Translations under genes and position numbers: made by a program
Part shown: one piece after another, positions 51,818 to 61,383 of the stretch
How the letters are laid out: every line of letters begins with the position of its first letter
Numbering within the stretch: the first letter of the stretch is position 1
Notes under the pieces: generated by a model
Databases searched by the model: none
Told to the model about the DNA's origin: nothing
The model's input: only the letters and a program-made list of their open reading frames with translations
Source of the DNA: GCA-2862585 sp965277895
GTDB lineage: Bacteria > Bacteroidota > Bacteroidia > Flavobacteriales > UBA7312
Assembly: GCA_965277895.1 (NCBI GenBank)
Contig: CBDIDR010000001.1
Span: forward strand, 1,302,001-1,366,000
Reading direction: 5' to 3'
DNA length: 64,000 nt

Positions 51818-53200
51818 TTAAGTCAATTCATTAATTTCATTCATAAAACGCAATGCTAAGGTGTTTGCTGAGTCAGGACTTGTACTTTCAGTGTATATTC
51901 TAATAATGGGTTCTGTATTTGATTTTCTGAGGTGTACCCATTCTTCTTCAAAATCAATTTTGACACCATCTATTGTGGTGACATTCTCATCAGAATATTT
52001 ATTAGCCATAGCAGTTAAAATAGCGTCTACATTGATTTCAGGAGTCAATTGAATTTTATTCTTTGACATAAAATAGTCAGGGTAAGTTGCTCTCAACTCC
52101 GAACATTTCATTTTTTTCTCAGCTAAATGAGATAAAAATAAAGCTACTCCTACTAGAGAATCTCTTCCGTAATGAGAGTCTGGGTAGATTATCCCACCAT
52201 TTCCTTCGCCTCCAATTACGGCTTCTGATGATTTCATTTTGTCAACAACATTCACCTCTCCTACTGCTGAAGAAAAATACACTCCTCCATGCTTTTCTGT
52301 AACAACCTTCAAAGCTCTGGATGATGATAAATTTGAAACTGAATTTCCTTTATGTTTTGATAAAATATAGTCAGCAACCGCTACTAAAGTATATTCTTCT
52401 CCAAACATACTTCCATCTTCGTTTACGATAGCCAATCTATCAACATCAGGGTCAACAACAATACCTAAATCGGCTGAATGCTCAACAACGAGTTTCGATA
52501 TCTCAGTTAAATGTTCTGGTAATGGCTCAGGATTGTGTGGAAAATGACCATTAGGCTCACAATACAGTGGTATACACTCTACCCCTAAAGATTCTAATAA
52601 TTGTGGGATTGCTATACCGCCTGTTGAATTAACAGCGTCTACTACAACCTTAAATTTTGCTTTCCTAATAATATCTGGCTTAACCCATTCTAAAGCTAAT
52701 ACACTGTCGATGTGTTTTTGAATGTATGCGTTATCTTCTGAGTAGTTACCCAAACTATCAACATCAGAAAATATATAATTATCGGCTTCTGCTATTTCCA
52801 ATACCTCAGCCCCATCTTTACCATTAATAAATTCTCCTTTATCATTCAGTAGCTTTAAAGCATTCCACTGCTTAGGATTATGACTGGCTGTTAAAATAAT
52901 TCCTCCATCAGCTTTTTCCATCTGTACAGCTATTTCAACTGTTGGTGTAGTTGACAATCCCAAATCTAGCACATCAATTCCTAAAGACTGCAGTGTGCTC
53001 ACTACCAATTGTCGGATAATATCTCCAGAAATTCTTGCATCCCTTCCTACTACTATTTTAACGTCAGAATGAGAAATTTTTGATTTTATCCAACTTCCGT
53101 ATGCTGCCGTAAATCTCACCGTGTCAATTGGAGATAATCCTTCACCAACTTTTCCACCGATTGTACCTCTAATTCCAGAAATGGATTTTATCAACGTCAT
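51818..53200 (-). CDS. glmM: Phosphoglucosamine mutase
   Basis: Converts glucosamine 6-phosphate to glucosamine 1-phosphate for peptidoglycan and LPS. The active-site Ser is in LTASHNPKQWNALK, metal-binding DPDVDRLAI, and sugar loop GEGNGGI and phosphate-binding RKSNTEPIIRIYTES follow. 460 residues, within the usual range for the alpha-D-phosphohexomutase family. A promoter with TTG and TACATTTG lies upstream. A phosphomannomutase role is also possible but the motifs favour GlmM. Confidence 0.9.
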   Translation of the reverse strand: MTLIKSISGIRGTIGGKVGEGLSPIDTVRFTAAYGSWIKSKISHSDVKIVVGRDARISGDIIRQLVVSTLQSLGIDVLDLGLSTTPTVEIAVQMEKADGGIILTASHNPKQWNALKLLNDKGEFINGKDGAEVLEIAEADNYIFSDVDSLGNYSEDNAYIQKHIDSVLALEWVKPDIIRKAKFKVVVDAVNSTGGIAIPQLLESLGVECIPLYCEPNGHFPHNPEPLPEHLTEISKLVVEHSADLGIVVDPDVDRLAIVNEDGSMFGEEYTLVAVADYILSKHKGNSVSNLSSSRALKVVTEKHGGVYFSSAVGEVNVVDKMKSSEAVIGGEGNGGIIYPDSHYGRDSLVGVALFLSHLAEKKMKCSELRATYPDYFMSKNKIQLTPEINVDAILTAMANKYSDENVTTIDGVKIDFEEEWVHLRKSNTEPIIRIYTESTSPDSANTLALRFMNEINELT

Positions 53201-53223
53201 TTTATCAAATTTTAATGAGAATA

Positions 53224-53256
53224 CAAATGTAATACTTTAGATAAATACAATTACAA
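53224..53256 (-). promoter_or_regulatory. Promoter of glmM
   Basis: Minus-strand TACATTTG at 53224-53231 matches the -7 consensus; TTG at 53254-53256 is 22 bases upstream, and another TTG gives a 16-base spacing. Confidence 0.55.
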
Positions 53257-53340
53257 AAAAAATATTTACGAAATGTTTATTATTGATTTTCAAAAACTAC
53301 CGTGTTGATTTCTTTGTTCATAAACTAATTGAATTTTTAT

Positions 53341-53370
53341 TTGAAAATAAATACTTTAAAATTATCTTTA
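53341..53370 (+). promoter_or_regulatory. Probable promoter of the 466-residue TPR gene
   Basis: TTG at 53341-53343, 19 bases, TATCTTTA at 53363-53370 (one mismatch at the final G). Only 4 bases separate it from the ATG at 53375. Confidence 0.4.
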
Positions 53371-53374
53371 TAAT

Positions 53375-54775
53375 ATGTATGAAGATGACTTAACCCCGCG
53401 GGAGGATAACAATACTAAGCACTTAATTAGTCGATTTAACAAAATGGTCGAAAGCCAACGATTTGAATATTTTGAATCAGAGGAAATTGAGCGAATTATT
53501 GACCATTACTGCGAAAAAGAAGACAAGAAAAAAATCATAAAAGCCTTTAGCCTTTATGAAAAGTTATTTCCGTTTTCATTTCAACTCAATCTCAAAAAGG
53601 CTCAAGTATTAATCTTTTTTGACAGGCCGCAAGAGGCTCTAAATAACCTAGAAGAAATTTCTAGCACAAAAAATGAAGATTATCTATATACATTATCTAT
53701 CGCTCACAGTAAACTAAAGCACCATACTAAAGCTATTGAAATTCTTGAAGAGCTTTTAATTACAAACCCCTTTAATGAAGAGGTCATCTCCTCCTTAGCT
53801 AATGAGTACCAATATGTAGCAGATTATTCCAAATCTAACGATATGCTAGAGAAACTGCTAATGTTAGACTCAAAAAACGACCTATACTGGTACACTTACA
53901 TTATATCTTCAGAAATCGAAGAAAATTCAAACAGAGCTATTAGCTTCATTAAAAAGTATTTGCGTTCTAATCCTTACGATTATGAAGCATGGTTTTACTT
54001 AGGTGCTGCCTACCAGAGAAAAGAAGATCACCTAAATGCTATTGAAGCATTTGATTATACCATTTACATTCAGGAAGACTATGTAAAAGCATACATCAAT
54101 AAGGCTGATTCTTTTTCAGAACTAGGCTATTATCAAAATGCTATTGATTGCTGTTTAGATTCTGTAAAATATAGAGAGCCAAATGCGGCATTATTCTATG
54201 ATATTGGAGATTATTATGAAAAGTTAGATAATCTTGAAAAAGCAAAATTGTACTTTCACAAATCAATTAAAAAAGATGAGAATTTCGATGAGTCATGGTT
54301 TGCTATTGCTTTAATTATGGATTTACAAGGACAGCATATTGAAGCCTCCTACCATGTGAAAAAGGCTATAGATATAAATCCAACCAATATTGACTATTTA
54401 TTTTCTTACGCTCAAATACACGAAAAAGTTGGTTTTATAAAAGAAGCTGAGATAGCCTACAGAAAGGTATTAGAACTTGATGAATTTGACTCCGAAACGT
54501 GGCTAAACTACTCGCATCTATTATTTCAATACGAATCTTACAGCGAAGCCATAGATTTATTAAAAAAAGCCATAAAACTCAATCCTAAAAAAGCCGAATT
54601 ATGCTATAGGATTTCTGCTTATCTATTTAAATCTGGAAATGATGAATTGGGCCTAAAGTTTTTCAAAGAAGCACTGATAATTAACTACGAAAAACACGAA
54701 GATTTTTTTAGATACATGCCAAGTGTAAAATCAAACATAATTCTATTAAATTTGCTGACCAAACACAAAAAATAA
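53375..54775 (+). CDS. TPR repeat protein of unknown role
   Basis: 466 residues, no signal peptide or membrane segment, so cytoplasmic. It contains about ten TPR-like repeats (SIAHSKLKHHTKAIEILEEL, WFYLGAAYQRKEDHLNAIEAF, YDIGDYYEKLDNLEKAKLYF, WLNYSHLLFQYESYSEAIDL and others). No enzymatic motif. TPR proteins assemble complexes; the partner is unknown. It starts the run continuing with the ComA homologue (5 bases later), a rhodanese and DUF368, so it may belong with them. This run looks co-transcribed from its own promoter. Confidence 0.85.
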   Translation: MYEDDLTPREDNNTKHLISRFNKMVESQRFEYFESEEIERIIDHYCEKEDKKKIIKAFSLYEKLFPFSFQLNLKKAQVLIFFDRPQEALNNLEEISSTKNEDYLYTLSIAHSKLKHHTKAIEILEELLITNPFNEEVISSLANEYQYVADYSKSNDMLEKLLMLDSKNDLYWYTYIISSEIEENSNRAISFIKKYLRSNPYDYEAWFYLGAAYQRKEDHLNAIEAFDYTIYIQEDYVKAYINKADSFSELGYYQNAIDCCLDSVKYREPNAALFYDIGDYYEKLDNLEKAKLYFHKSIKKDENFDESWFAIALIMDLQGQHIEASYHVKKAIDINPTNIDYLFSYAQIHEKVGFIKEAEIAYRKVLELDEFDSETWLNYSHLLFQYESYSEAIDLLKKAIKLNPKKAELCYRISAYLFKSGNDELGLKFFKEALIINYEKHEDFFRYMPSVKSNIILLNLLTKHKK

Positions 54776-54780
54776 ACTAC

Positions 54781-55539
54781 ATGAATTTTAACATCACACA
54801 TTTACCCAATCGTGCATCAAAGCCAAGAAAAAATGGTCTAACGATGATGATGGATAAAGGTCTGAGTATCAGACAAGTTGAAGACTTTATCGAAACTGCT
54901 GGACACCTGACCGATTTAGTGAAGTTTGGCTTTGGCACATCAATAATCAGCACAAATCTTGAGCAAAAAATCAAGCTTTATCAGCAAGCTGATATCAGCG
55001 TATATTTTGGTGGAACGCTTTTCGAGGCTTTTATCACCAGAAATATGCTTGATGATTATCAAAGGATATTGGATAAATATAATATTGATACCGTTGAAGT
55101 TTCTGATGGTTCAATTGAAATATCTCATGTAGATAAGTGTAATTACATTAAATCACTGTGTAAGAATTTCAGAGTATTATCTGAGGTTGGCTCTAAAGAT
55201 GCCAACAAGCTAATCCCTCCATACAAATGGATTGAGCTAATGCAGAATGAAATAGATGCAGGTTCATGGAAAGTAATCGCTGAAGCTAGAGAAGGTGGAA
55301 ATGTTGGTATCTACAGAGGAAGTGGCGAAGTACGTTCAGACCTTATTGAAGAAATCTTGACTAAGATTGATAACGATAATATCATTTGGGAATCCCCTCT
55401 CAAAAATCAACAAGTTTGGTTTATTAAACTAATGGGGTCAAATGTAAACCTCGGAAATATTGCTCATAACGAAGTAATTCCTCTTGAGTGTCTTAGATTA
55501 GGACTTCGTGGTGACACCTTTTTTGACCATCTTCCTTAA
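54781..55539 (+). CDS. Phosphosulfolactate synthase-like (ComA family)
   Basis: 252-residue TIM-barrel protein of the ComA/PSL synthase family. ComA in methanogens joins sulfite to phosphoenolpyruvate to make 2-phosphosulfolactate for coenzyme M. The features KPRKNGLTMMMDKGL, LVKFGFGTSIIS, VYFGGTLFEAFI, VEVSDGSIEIS and EAREGGNVGIYRG fit the family. Bacteroidota do not make coenzyme M, so the product could feed sulfolactate or cysteate (and so sulfonolipid) synthesis; that is inference. Plants and some bacteria have homologues with other or unknown roles. It lies 5 bases after the TPR gene and 12 before the rhodanese gene. Confidence 0.82.
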   Translation: MNFNITHLPNRASKPRKNGLTMMMDKGLSIRQVEDFIETAGHLTDLVKFGFGTSIISTNLEQKIKLYQQADISVYFGGTLFEAFITRNMLDDYQRILDKYNIDTVEVSDGSIEISHVDKCNYIKSLCKNFRVLSEVGSKDANKLIPPYKWIELMQNEIDAGSWKVIAEAREGGNVGIYRGSGEVRSDLIEEILTKIDNDNIIWESPLKNQQVWFIKLMGSNVNLGNIAHNEVIPLECLRLGLRGDTFFDHLP

Positions 55540-55551
55540 AACTTAGAACAA

Positions 55552-55848
55552 ATGAATGCCAAAGAACTTAAACAAAAAATTCAGTCGAATGAACCTCTTG
55601 TAATCATTGACATTAGAGAACCTTATGAATGTGAAAATGGTTTCATCAGTGAAATAAATATCCCTCTCAGTCAGTTTATGGACAGAATCGATGAAATCCC
55701 AACTGATAAACTAGTGGTAATATACTGCAATAGTGGAAAACGAAGTTGCTCCCTAAAATTTATGCTTGAAAAATTACACTCATTAACAAACATTCAAGAC
55801 TTGGAGGGCGGTTATGCCGTTTGGGAAGAAAACCCTTTAACAGTTTAA
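55552..55848 (+). CDS. Rhodanese-like domain protein
   Basis: Single-domain rhodanese of 98 residues. The active-site loop CNSGKRS begins with the catalytic Cys in VIYCNSGKRSC; IDIREPYECENG is the N-terminal CH2-type signature. Probably carries sulfane sulfur (persulfide) or a related thiol reaction; no signal peptide. It is the sulfur-handling neighbour of the ComA homologue and one base before the DUF368 gene. A role in sulfite or persulfide supply is a guess. Confidence 0.88.
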   Translation: MNAKELKQKIQSNEPLVIIDIREPYECENGFISEINIPLSQFMDRIDEIPTDKLVVIYCNSGKRSCSLKFMLEKLHSLTNIQDLEGGYAVWEENPLTV

Positions 55849-55849
55849 A

Positions 55850-56830
55850 ATGCTAAAATTCATAACACTTACCTTAAAAGGATTAGCAATGGGAGCTGCT
55901 AATGTTGTACCTGGCGTTTCTGGAGGCACAATAGCACTGATAACGAATATTTATGAAGAGTTTATATACTCTCTAAAGTCTTTTAATTTAGAATCACTCC
56001 GCCTATTATCAAGAGGGAAATTTAGAGATTTATCCAATCAGCTAAACTTAAAGTTTATTGTGCCCATCCTATTTGGAATGGTATTAAGTGTTTTACTTCT
56101 CGCTCAATTGTTCGACTATTTGTTAGTTGAATACCCCTCTGAAACATGGGGCTATTTTTTTGGACTAGTATTAGCCTCCATTTATCCTATCAGTAAGAAA
56201 ATAGTAAAATGGAAATGGACGACAATTGCCATGTTTGTTATCGGATTGGGAATTGCATCTGCTTTATCATTTCTTTCTCCCTCACCTACCGAAAATACCT
56301 CCTACCTCTATATTTTTATATGCGGACTAATTGGTATTTGCGGAATGATACTACCAGGCTTATCAGGATCCTATATTTTAATGCTAATGGGCAATTACCA
56401 CCTTTTGATGGTTAAGTCTATAAACAGTCTAACAGAATTTGTTGAAGCCTTAATCAACGGCACTGCATTGAGTTATATCGATAGCCCACAATTTGAATAC
56501 CTCATTTACTTCATATTGTTTTTGATAGGTTCAGTAGTAGGAATTATTCTATTTTCTAATCTTATTTCAATCATATTCAAACGCTTTCACGACCAAACGC
56601 TTTCCTTACTCACAGGTTTTGTTTTCGGTTCATTGAGTATTATCTGGCCTTGGAAAAAAGAACTATTCAATTTCGAAGTATTAAATCGACATGGTGAGCC
56701 TTTGCTAATTGGTTACGAACGCTATATTCCAACTGTATGGACTAAAAGTGAATTTGTTGTGTTGGGAATTATGATACTTGGTGTACTTACAATAACTGTT
56801 GTCGAATTATTAGCAAAGAAACAATCATGA
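55850..56830 (+). CDS. DUF368 family membrane protein, candidate polyprenyl-phosphate transporter (PopT-like)
   Basis: 326-residue protein with about nine membrane helices. The signature is GLAMGAANVVPGVSGGTIALI near the start and GLIGICGMILPGLSGSYILMLMGNYH later, an inverted duplication of the PG(V/L)SG motif. DUF368 members (PopT) were shown in other bacteria to return undecaprenyl phosphate across the inner membrane, so this is likely a lipid carrier recycler for peptidoglycan and surface polysaccharide. It is 1 base after the rhodanese gene and overlaps the aroE start by 4 bases. Confidence 0.85.
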   Translation: MLKFITLTLKGLAMGAANVVPGVSGGTIALITNIYEEFIYSLKSFNLESLRLLSRGKFRDLSNQLNLKFIVPILFGMVLSVLLLAQLFDYLLVEYPSETWGYFFGLVLASIYPISKKIVKWKWTTIAMFVIGLGIASALSFLSPSPTENTSYLYIFICGLIGICGMILPGLSGSYILMLMGNYHLLMVKSINSLTEFVEALINGTALSYIDSPQFEYLIYFILFLIGSVVGIILFSNLISIIFKRFHDQTLSLLTGFVFGSLSIIWPWKKELFNFEVLNRHGEPLLIGYERYIPTVWTKSEFVVLGIMILGVLTITVVELLAKKQS

Positions 56831-57546
56831 CAACTTTTGGTTTAATTGGCTACCCCTTAGAACACTCCTTTTCAAAAAAATACTTTGAGCAAAAGTTTAA
56901 AGACGAGAACATTAGCGGAGTAAAATACACTAATATTGAAACTGAAAGGCTGGAAACATTATTTGAAAACAACTTATTATCCGAGCTCTCTGGTTTTAAT
57001 TTAACAATACCATTCAAAGAATCTATTATTCCATTTTTAGATGAAATTGATGCATCAGCAAAAGAAATAAATGCTGTCAATTGTGTGAAAAGAGTAAACG
57101 GTAAACTTATAGGCTACAATACTGACCATATTGGCTTTACAGAATCCATTAAACCTTTTTTAAACAAAAGTCATAAAAAAGCGTTGGTTTTGGGAAGTGG
57201 TGGCGCATCAAAAGCTATCATTTATGCTTTAAAAAGTTTAAAGATAGACTGCCAAGTTGTTTCCAGAAAGTCAGACTTCAATTATAAATCGCTTGATAGA
57301 AAAACCATTGATTCCCATCAAATAATTATCAATTGCACACCACTTGGCACCTTTCCTGACATCAATACTTTCCCACCTATACCATTCGAATATCTATCTG
57401 AAAATCATTTACTTTATGACCTTGTTTATAATCCAGAAGTAACTGAATTTTTAAAAAAAGGAAAGCACTATAATTGTAAAACAAAAAATGGACTCGAAAT
57501 GCTACAAATTCAAGCAGAAAAGTCCTATATAATTTGGTCTAAGTAA
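56827..57546 (+). CDS. aroE: Shikimate dehydrogenase
   Basis: NADPH-dependent reduction of 3-dehydroshikimate to shikimate in aromatic amino-acid synthesis. LIGYPLEHSFSKKYF, NLTIPFKES (catalytic Lys), YNTDHIGFTESI, GSGGASKAIIYAL (nucleotide binding) and NGLEMLQIQAEKS are clear. 239 residues, slightly shorter than the E. coli enzyme (272) but normal for Bacteroidota. Its ATG overlaps the DUF368 stop by 4 bases. Confidence 0.94.
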   Translation: MTTFGLIGYPLEHSFSKKYFEQKFKDENISGVKYTNIETERLETLFENNLLSELSGFNLTIPFKESIIPFLDEIDASAKEINAVNCVKRVNGKLIGYNTDHIGFTESIKPFLNKSHKKALVLGSGGASKAIIYALKSLKIDCQVVSRKSDFNYKSLDRKTIDSHQIIINCTPLGTFPDINTFPPIPFEYLSENHLLYDLVYNPEVTEFLKKGKHYNCKTKNGLEMLQIQAEKSYIIWSK

Positions 57547-57572
57547 ATCTAGCATTTAAACTTTTTAAGTAT

Positions 57573-57580
57573 TAAATTTG
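57573..57580 (+). promoter_or_regulatory. Promoter -7 element upstream of the DUF349 gene
   Basis: TAAATTTG, exact match to TAnnTTTG, 25 bases before the ATG at 57606; no strict TTG found at the -33 position. This suggests the DUF349-uvrB pair has its own start. Confidence 0.5.
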
Positions 57581-57605
57581 TTACACATTCAACTTAATTA
57601 ACAGG

Positions 57606-59393
57606 ATGAGTCAAAAAGAATTAGAAAACACAAATGAAGAAGTTGTTTCTGAAGAATTAACTTCTGAAACTCCTACTCCTTCAAAAGATTATAGTGCATT
57701 AACTATTGATGAATTGATGGCTGAAGTTAATGAACTTATCAAGTCAGAAGACGTATTTAGCAATGCTAAAACTATTGATATCATAAAATCTGTTTTCTAC
57801 AAAAAAGTAAACGCTGAAAAGGAACAAAAAAAAGCAGAATTTTTAGCTGATGAAGGCGTCGAAGAAGAGTTTTCATACACACATCCTTCAGAAAAAGAAT
57901 TTAAAACTCTGTTTAATAGCTTTAGAAAGAAAAAGCACGATTTAAGAGAAAAAATTGAATCCGATTATATTAAAAATCATAAGATTAAAACGACTATAAT
58001 CGAAGATATTGAAGCCTTAATCAATACAGAAGAAACGCTCAAAGGTACATTCGAAAAATTTAAGGCTCTTCAAGAAAAATGGAGAAACACAGGTGAGGTT
58101 TCTATTGGTTATCGTAATGATGTTTGGAAGTCTTACCACTATCAAGTTGAACGCTTTTACGATTATGTAAAAATCAACAACGAATTAAGAGATTTAGATT
58201 TTAATAAAAACTACGAGAAAAAGCTCCAAATTTGTGAAGCTACAGAAGCTCTATTAAAAGAAAAATCGATAAATAAAATCCATAATGATTTACAAGAGCT
58301 TCACCAAAAGTGGAAAGAAATTGGTCCAGTAAAGCGTGAACTTAGAGAAGAAATGTGGGAACGTTTCAAAAATGCAAGTAGAGAACTTCATAAGAAACGT
58401 AATGACCATTATGTAGAACTGAAAGAACGTGGTGCACAGGCCTTCAAAAACAAACAAGAGATTTGCCAACAAATTAATGAGTTAAGCAATGAAGGTGCTG
58501 ACAGTCATAATGCTTGGAGTAAACTCACTGAGAAAGTTCAAGAATTAGAGGCGAAATGGAAAAAAGAAGGCGGTCTCAAAAAAGAAGATTATAAAGAGGC
58601 CTGGAAAACTTTAAGAGAAAGTTTATCCTCTTTTTACGCTAAAAAGAATGAATTTTATAAAGCGAAAAAAGTTGAAAACAAAGAAATAGTTAACGCTAAA
58701 ACAAAACTTTGTGAGAAAGCTGAAGAGCTAATTCAATCAGAAAATGTAGATTGGAAACATCACTCACAACAGTTCATAAAATTACAAGATGACTGGAAAA
58801 AAAGCGGTCATCTTCCTAAAGGTCTTTCAGATAAGCTATGGAATCGTTTTAAAAAGGCTGTAAATACATTTTACAAGAATAAAAAAGCATTCTTTGCAGA
58901 CTTAGACAAAGAAAAAGCTGATAACTTAAAACTCAAAGAAGAGTTATTAGAAAAAGTGAAAGCTTATGCCTTAACTGATGATAACTCATCAAATTTTGAA
59001 AGCCTTAAACAATTTCAAAAAGAGTGGTATGCTATTGGAAATGTTCCTAGAGATAACTTTGATATAGAAAATACTTTCAAAAAAACTATTGATGGCTTTT
59101 ATTCAAAAATGAAAGTCGATAAAAAAGAACTTGAAAACGTTAGATTCAATAGTAAACTAGAACGTTTGAAGGAGAAATCTAATCCAATTGCTCTTGATAA
59201 AGAGAAGCAGTTTTTGAGAACGAAAATTAACGACTTACAAAAAGAAATCAATCAATACGAAACCAATATCTCATTCTTTGGAAACTCTAAAGGTGCTGAC
59301 AAACTCAAACAACAAGTATTGAAAAAAATCCAAAATGGATACGATAGCATTGAAGAACTCAAAGCGAAAATCAAATTAATTAATTCAATTTAA
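57606..59393 (+). CDS. DUF349 repeat protein
   Basis: 595 residues, strongly charged (Lys/Glu-rich) and helical, no signal. It carries about six DUF349 units, each with a Trp-bearing helix: LQEKWRNTGEVS...VWKSYHYQVERFYDY, LHQKWKEIGPVKRELREEMWERF, LEAKWKKEGGLKKEDYKEAWKTLRE, LQDDWKKSGHLPKGLSDKLWNRF, FQKEWYAIGNVPRDNFDIENTF. Function is not established in this group. It is coupled to uvrB through a 1-base TAATG overlap, and may act in RNA or ribosome association; this is unproven. Confidence 0.88.
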   Translation: MSQKELENTNEEVVSEELTSETPTPSKDYSALTIDELMAEVNELIKSEDVFSNAKTIDIIKSVFYKKVNAEKEQKKAEFLADEGVEEEFSYTHPSEKEFKTLFNSFRKKKHDLREKIESDYIKNHKIKTTIIEDIEALINTEETLKGTFEKFKALQEKWRNTGEVSIGYRNDVWKSYHYQVERFYDYVKINNELRDLDFNKNYEKKLQICEATEALLKEKSINKIHNDLQELHQKWKEIGPVKRELREEMWERFKNASRELHKKRNDHYVELKERGAQAFKNKQEICQQINELSNEGADSHNAWSKLTEKVQELEAKWKKEGGLKKEDYKEAWKTLRESLSSFYAKKNEFYKAKKVENKEIVNAKTKLCEKAEELIQSENVDWKHHSQQFIKLQDDWKKSGHLPKGLSDKLWNRFKKAVNTFYKNKKAFFADLDKEKADNLKLKEELLEKVKAYALTDDNSSNFESLKQFQKEWYAIGNVPRDNFDIENTFKKTIDGFYSKMKVDKKELENVRFNSKLERLKEKSNPIALDKEKQFLRTKINDLQKEINQYETNISFFGNSKGADKLKQQVLKKIQNGYDSIEELKAKIKLINSI

Positions 59394-61381
59394 TGGGGTT
59401 TGAAATTATTTCTGATTTTAAACCTACAGGTGACCAACCACAAGCTATAAAACAATTAGCTCAAGGGATTGATAATGATGAAAAGCATCAAACCCTATTA
59501 GGAGTTACAGGTTCAGGAAAAACATTCACAATAGCAAATGTCATTAATGAAGTTGAAAAACCCACTTTGATATTGAGTCATAATAAAACCTTAGCCGCCC
59601 AACTTTACAGTGAGTTCAAGCAGTTTTTCCCAAATAATGCTGTGGAATACTTTGTCTCCTACTACGACTATTATCAACCAGAAGCCTATATACCGAGTTC
59701 AGGAACATATATTGAAAAAGACTTATCGATTAACGACGAAATAGAAAAACTTCGCTTAAGCACCACCTCTACTCTACTCTCAGGCAGAAAAGATATAATT
59801 GTTGTAGCTTCTGTATCTTGTATTTATGGAATTGGAAATCCAGAAGAATTCAATAATAATGTCATTGAAATACACGCTGGACAAAAGCTAAGTAGGAATA
59901 AATTGTTAAATCAATTTGTTACCTCTTTATACTCTAGGTCAGCTAACCAATTTGAACGCGGAAACTTTATGGTTAGAGGCGATACGGTTTCCATTTTTCC
60001 TGCCTATGCTGATATAGCTTATAAAATTCACTTTTGGGGCGATGAAATTGAAGAAATAGAAAGCTTTGACCCTGTAAATAATAGCATCATTGAAAAGTTT
60101 GAGTATTTAAGAATTTTTCCTGCTACTATATTCGTTGCTTCAAAAGACCGAATACAGAGTGCCATTCATCAAATTCAAGATGACCTCATGGACCAAGTCC
60201 AGTTTCTTCATAATACCGATAGAAAAACAGAAGCCAAAAGACTTGACGAACGCGTGAATTACGATTTAGAAATGATTCGTGAATTGGGCTACTGCTCAGG
60301 AATTGAGAATTACTCACGTTACTTTGACGGTAGAATGCCAGGCACAAGACCATTCTGTCTGATTGATTATTTCCCAAACGATTTCTTGACAGTTATTGAC
60401 GAAAGCCACGTTACTATTCCTCAGATTAGAGCCATGTATGGTGGCGACAGATCTCGAAAGGAAAACTTGGTAGAATATGGGTTCAGATTACCTGCTGCTA
60501 TGGATAATAGACCGCTAAAATTTGAGGAATTTGAAACCATTAACAATCAATTTATATATGTAAGTGCAACGCCAGCTGATTTCGAATTAGAACAATCTGG
60601 CGGTGTTGTAGCAGAGCAAGTTATTCGACCAACTGGATTGCTAGACCCTATTATTGATGTTCGTCCTTCACTAAACCAAATAGACGATTTACTAGAAGAA
60701 ATTAAGCTTAGGATTGATAAAAACGAGCGAACTCTTGTTACTACTCTTACTAAGCGAATGGCTGAAGAACTTACAAAATACCTCACACGGTTCAATATTA
60801 GATGCCGATACATACATTCCGATGTAGATACCTTAGAACGTGTGGAAATACTTCATGAACTCAGAGAGGGATTGTTTGATGTATTAGTCGGAGTAAATCT
60901 ATTGAGAGAAGGTCTAGACTTACCTGAAGTAAGCCTTGTGGCTATTTTAGATGCTGACAAAGAAGGCTTTTTACGTTCCCAACGTTCATTGACACAAACA
61001 GCAGGTAGAGCCGCTAGAAATGTCAATGGCTTAGTTATTATGTATGCAGATAGGGTTACAAACAGTATGCGACTAACCATTGACGAAACAAATAGAAGAC
61101 GTGAGAAGCAAATGGCCTACAACACGGAAAATGATCTAGTGCCTACCCCACTCAATAAGAAAAAGGACAATGAATTAGCTAAAAAGCTAAATCCTTATGC
61201 TATAAAAGAAGGGATGAGTATGGCAGCAGAATCCAATGCCGATTATTCCAATCCAAAAGAACTTGAAAAGGCTATAAAAAACACACGTAAACAAATGGAA
61301 AACGCCGCACAAGACTTGGATTTCCTTGAAGCCGTTAAGCTAAGAGACAAACTTACTGAACTGAAAAAGTTGAGAAAATAA
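59393..61381 (+). CDS. uvrB: Excinuclease ABC subunit B
   Basis: DNA-damage recognition helicase-like subunit of nucleotide excision repair, working with UvrA and UvrC. Walker A GVTGSGKT at 37-44, the beta-hairpin YYDYYQPEAYIP, helicase motifs including TVIDESHVT, YVSATPADFE and GVNLLREGLDLPEVSLV, and a UvrC-binding helical C-terminus (LEKAIKNTRKQMENAAQDLDFLEA). 662 residues, standard. The start overlaps the DUF349 stop by 1 base. The small minus-strand gene ends 2 bases after its stop. Confidence 0.98.
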   Translation: MGFEIISDFKPTGDQPQAIKQLAQGIDNDEKHQTLLGVTGSGKTFTIANVINEVEKPTLILSHNKTLAAQLYSEFKQFFPNNAVEYFVSYYDYYQPEAYIPSSGTYIEKDLSINDEIEKLRLSTTSTLLSGRKDIIVVASVSCIYGIGNPEEFNNNVIEIHAGQKLSRNKLLNQFVTSLYSRSANQFERGNFMVRGDTVSIFPAYADIAYKIHFWGDEIEEIESFDPVNNSIIEKFEYLRIFPATIFVASKDRIQSAIHQIQDDLMDQVQFLHNTDRKTEAKRLDERVNYDLEMIRELGYCSGIENYSRYFDGRMPGTRPFCLIDYFPNDFLTVIDESHVTIPQIRAMYGGDRSRKENLVEYGFRLPAAMDNRPLKFEEFETINNQFIYVSATPADFELEQSGGVVAEQVIRPTGLLDPIIDVRPSLNQIDDLLEEIKLRIDKNERTLVTTLTKRMAEELTKYLTRFNIRCRYIHSDVDTLERVEILHELREGLFDVLVGVNLLREGLDLPEVSLVAILDADKEGFLRSQRSLTQTAGRAARNVNGLVIMYADRVTNSMRLTIDETNRRREKQMAYNTENDLVPTPLNKKKDNELAKKLNPYAIKEGMSMAAESNADYSNPKELEKAIKNTRKQMENAAQDLDFLEAVKLRDKLTELKKLRK

Positions 61382-61383
61382 TC

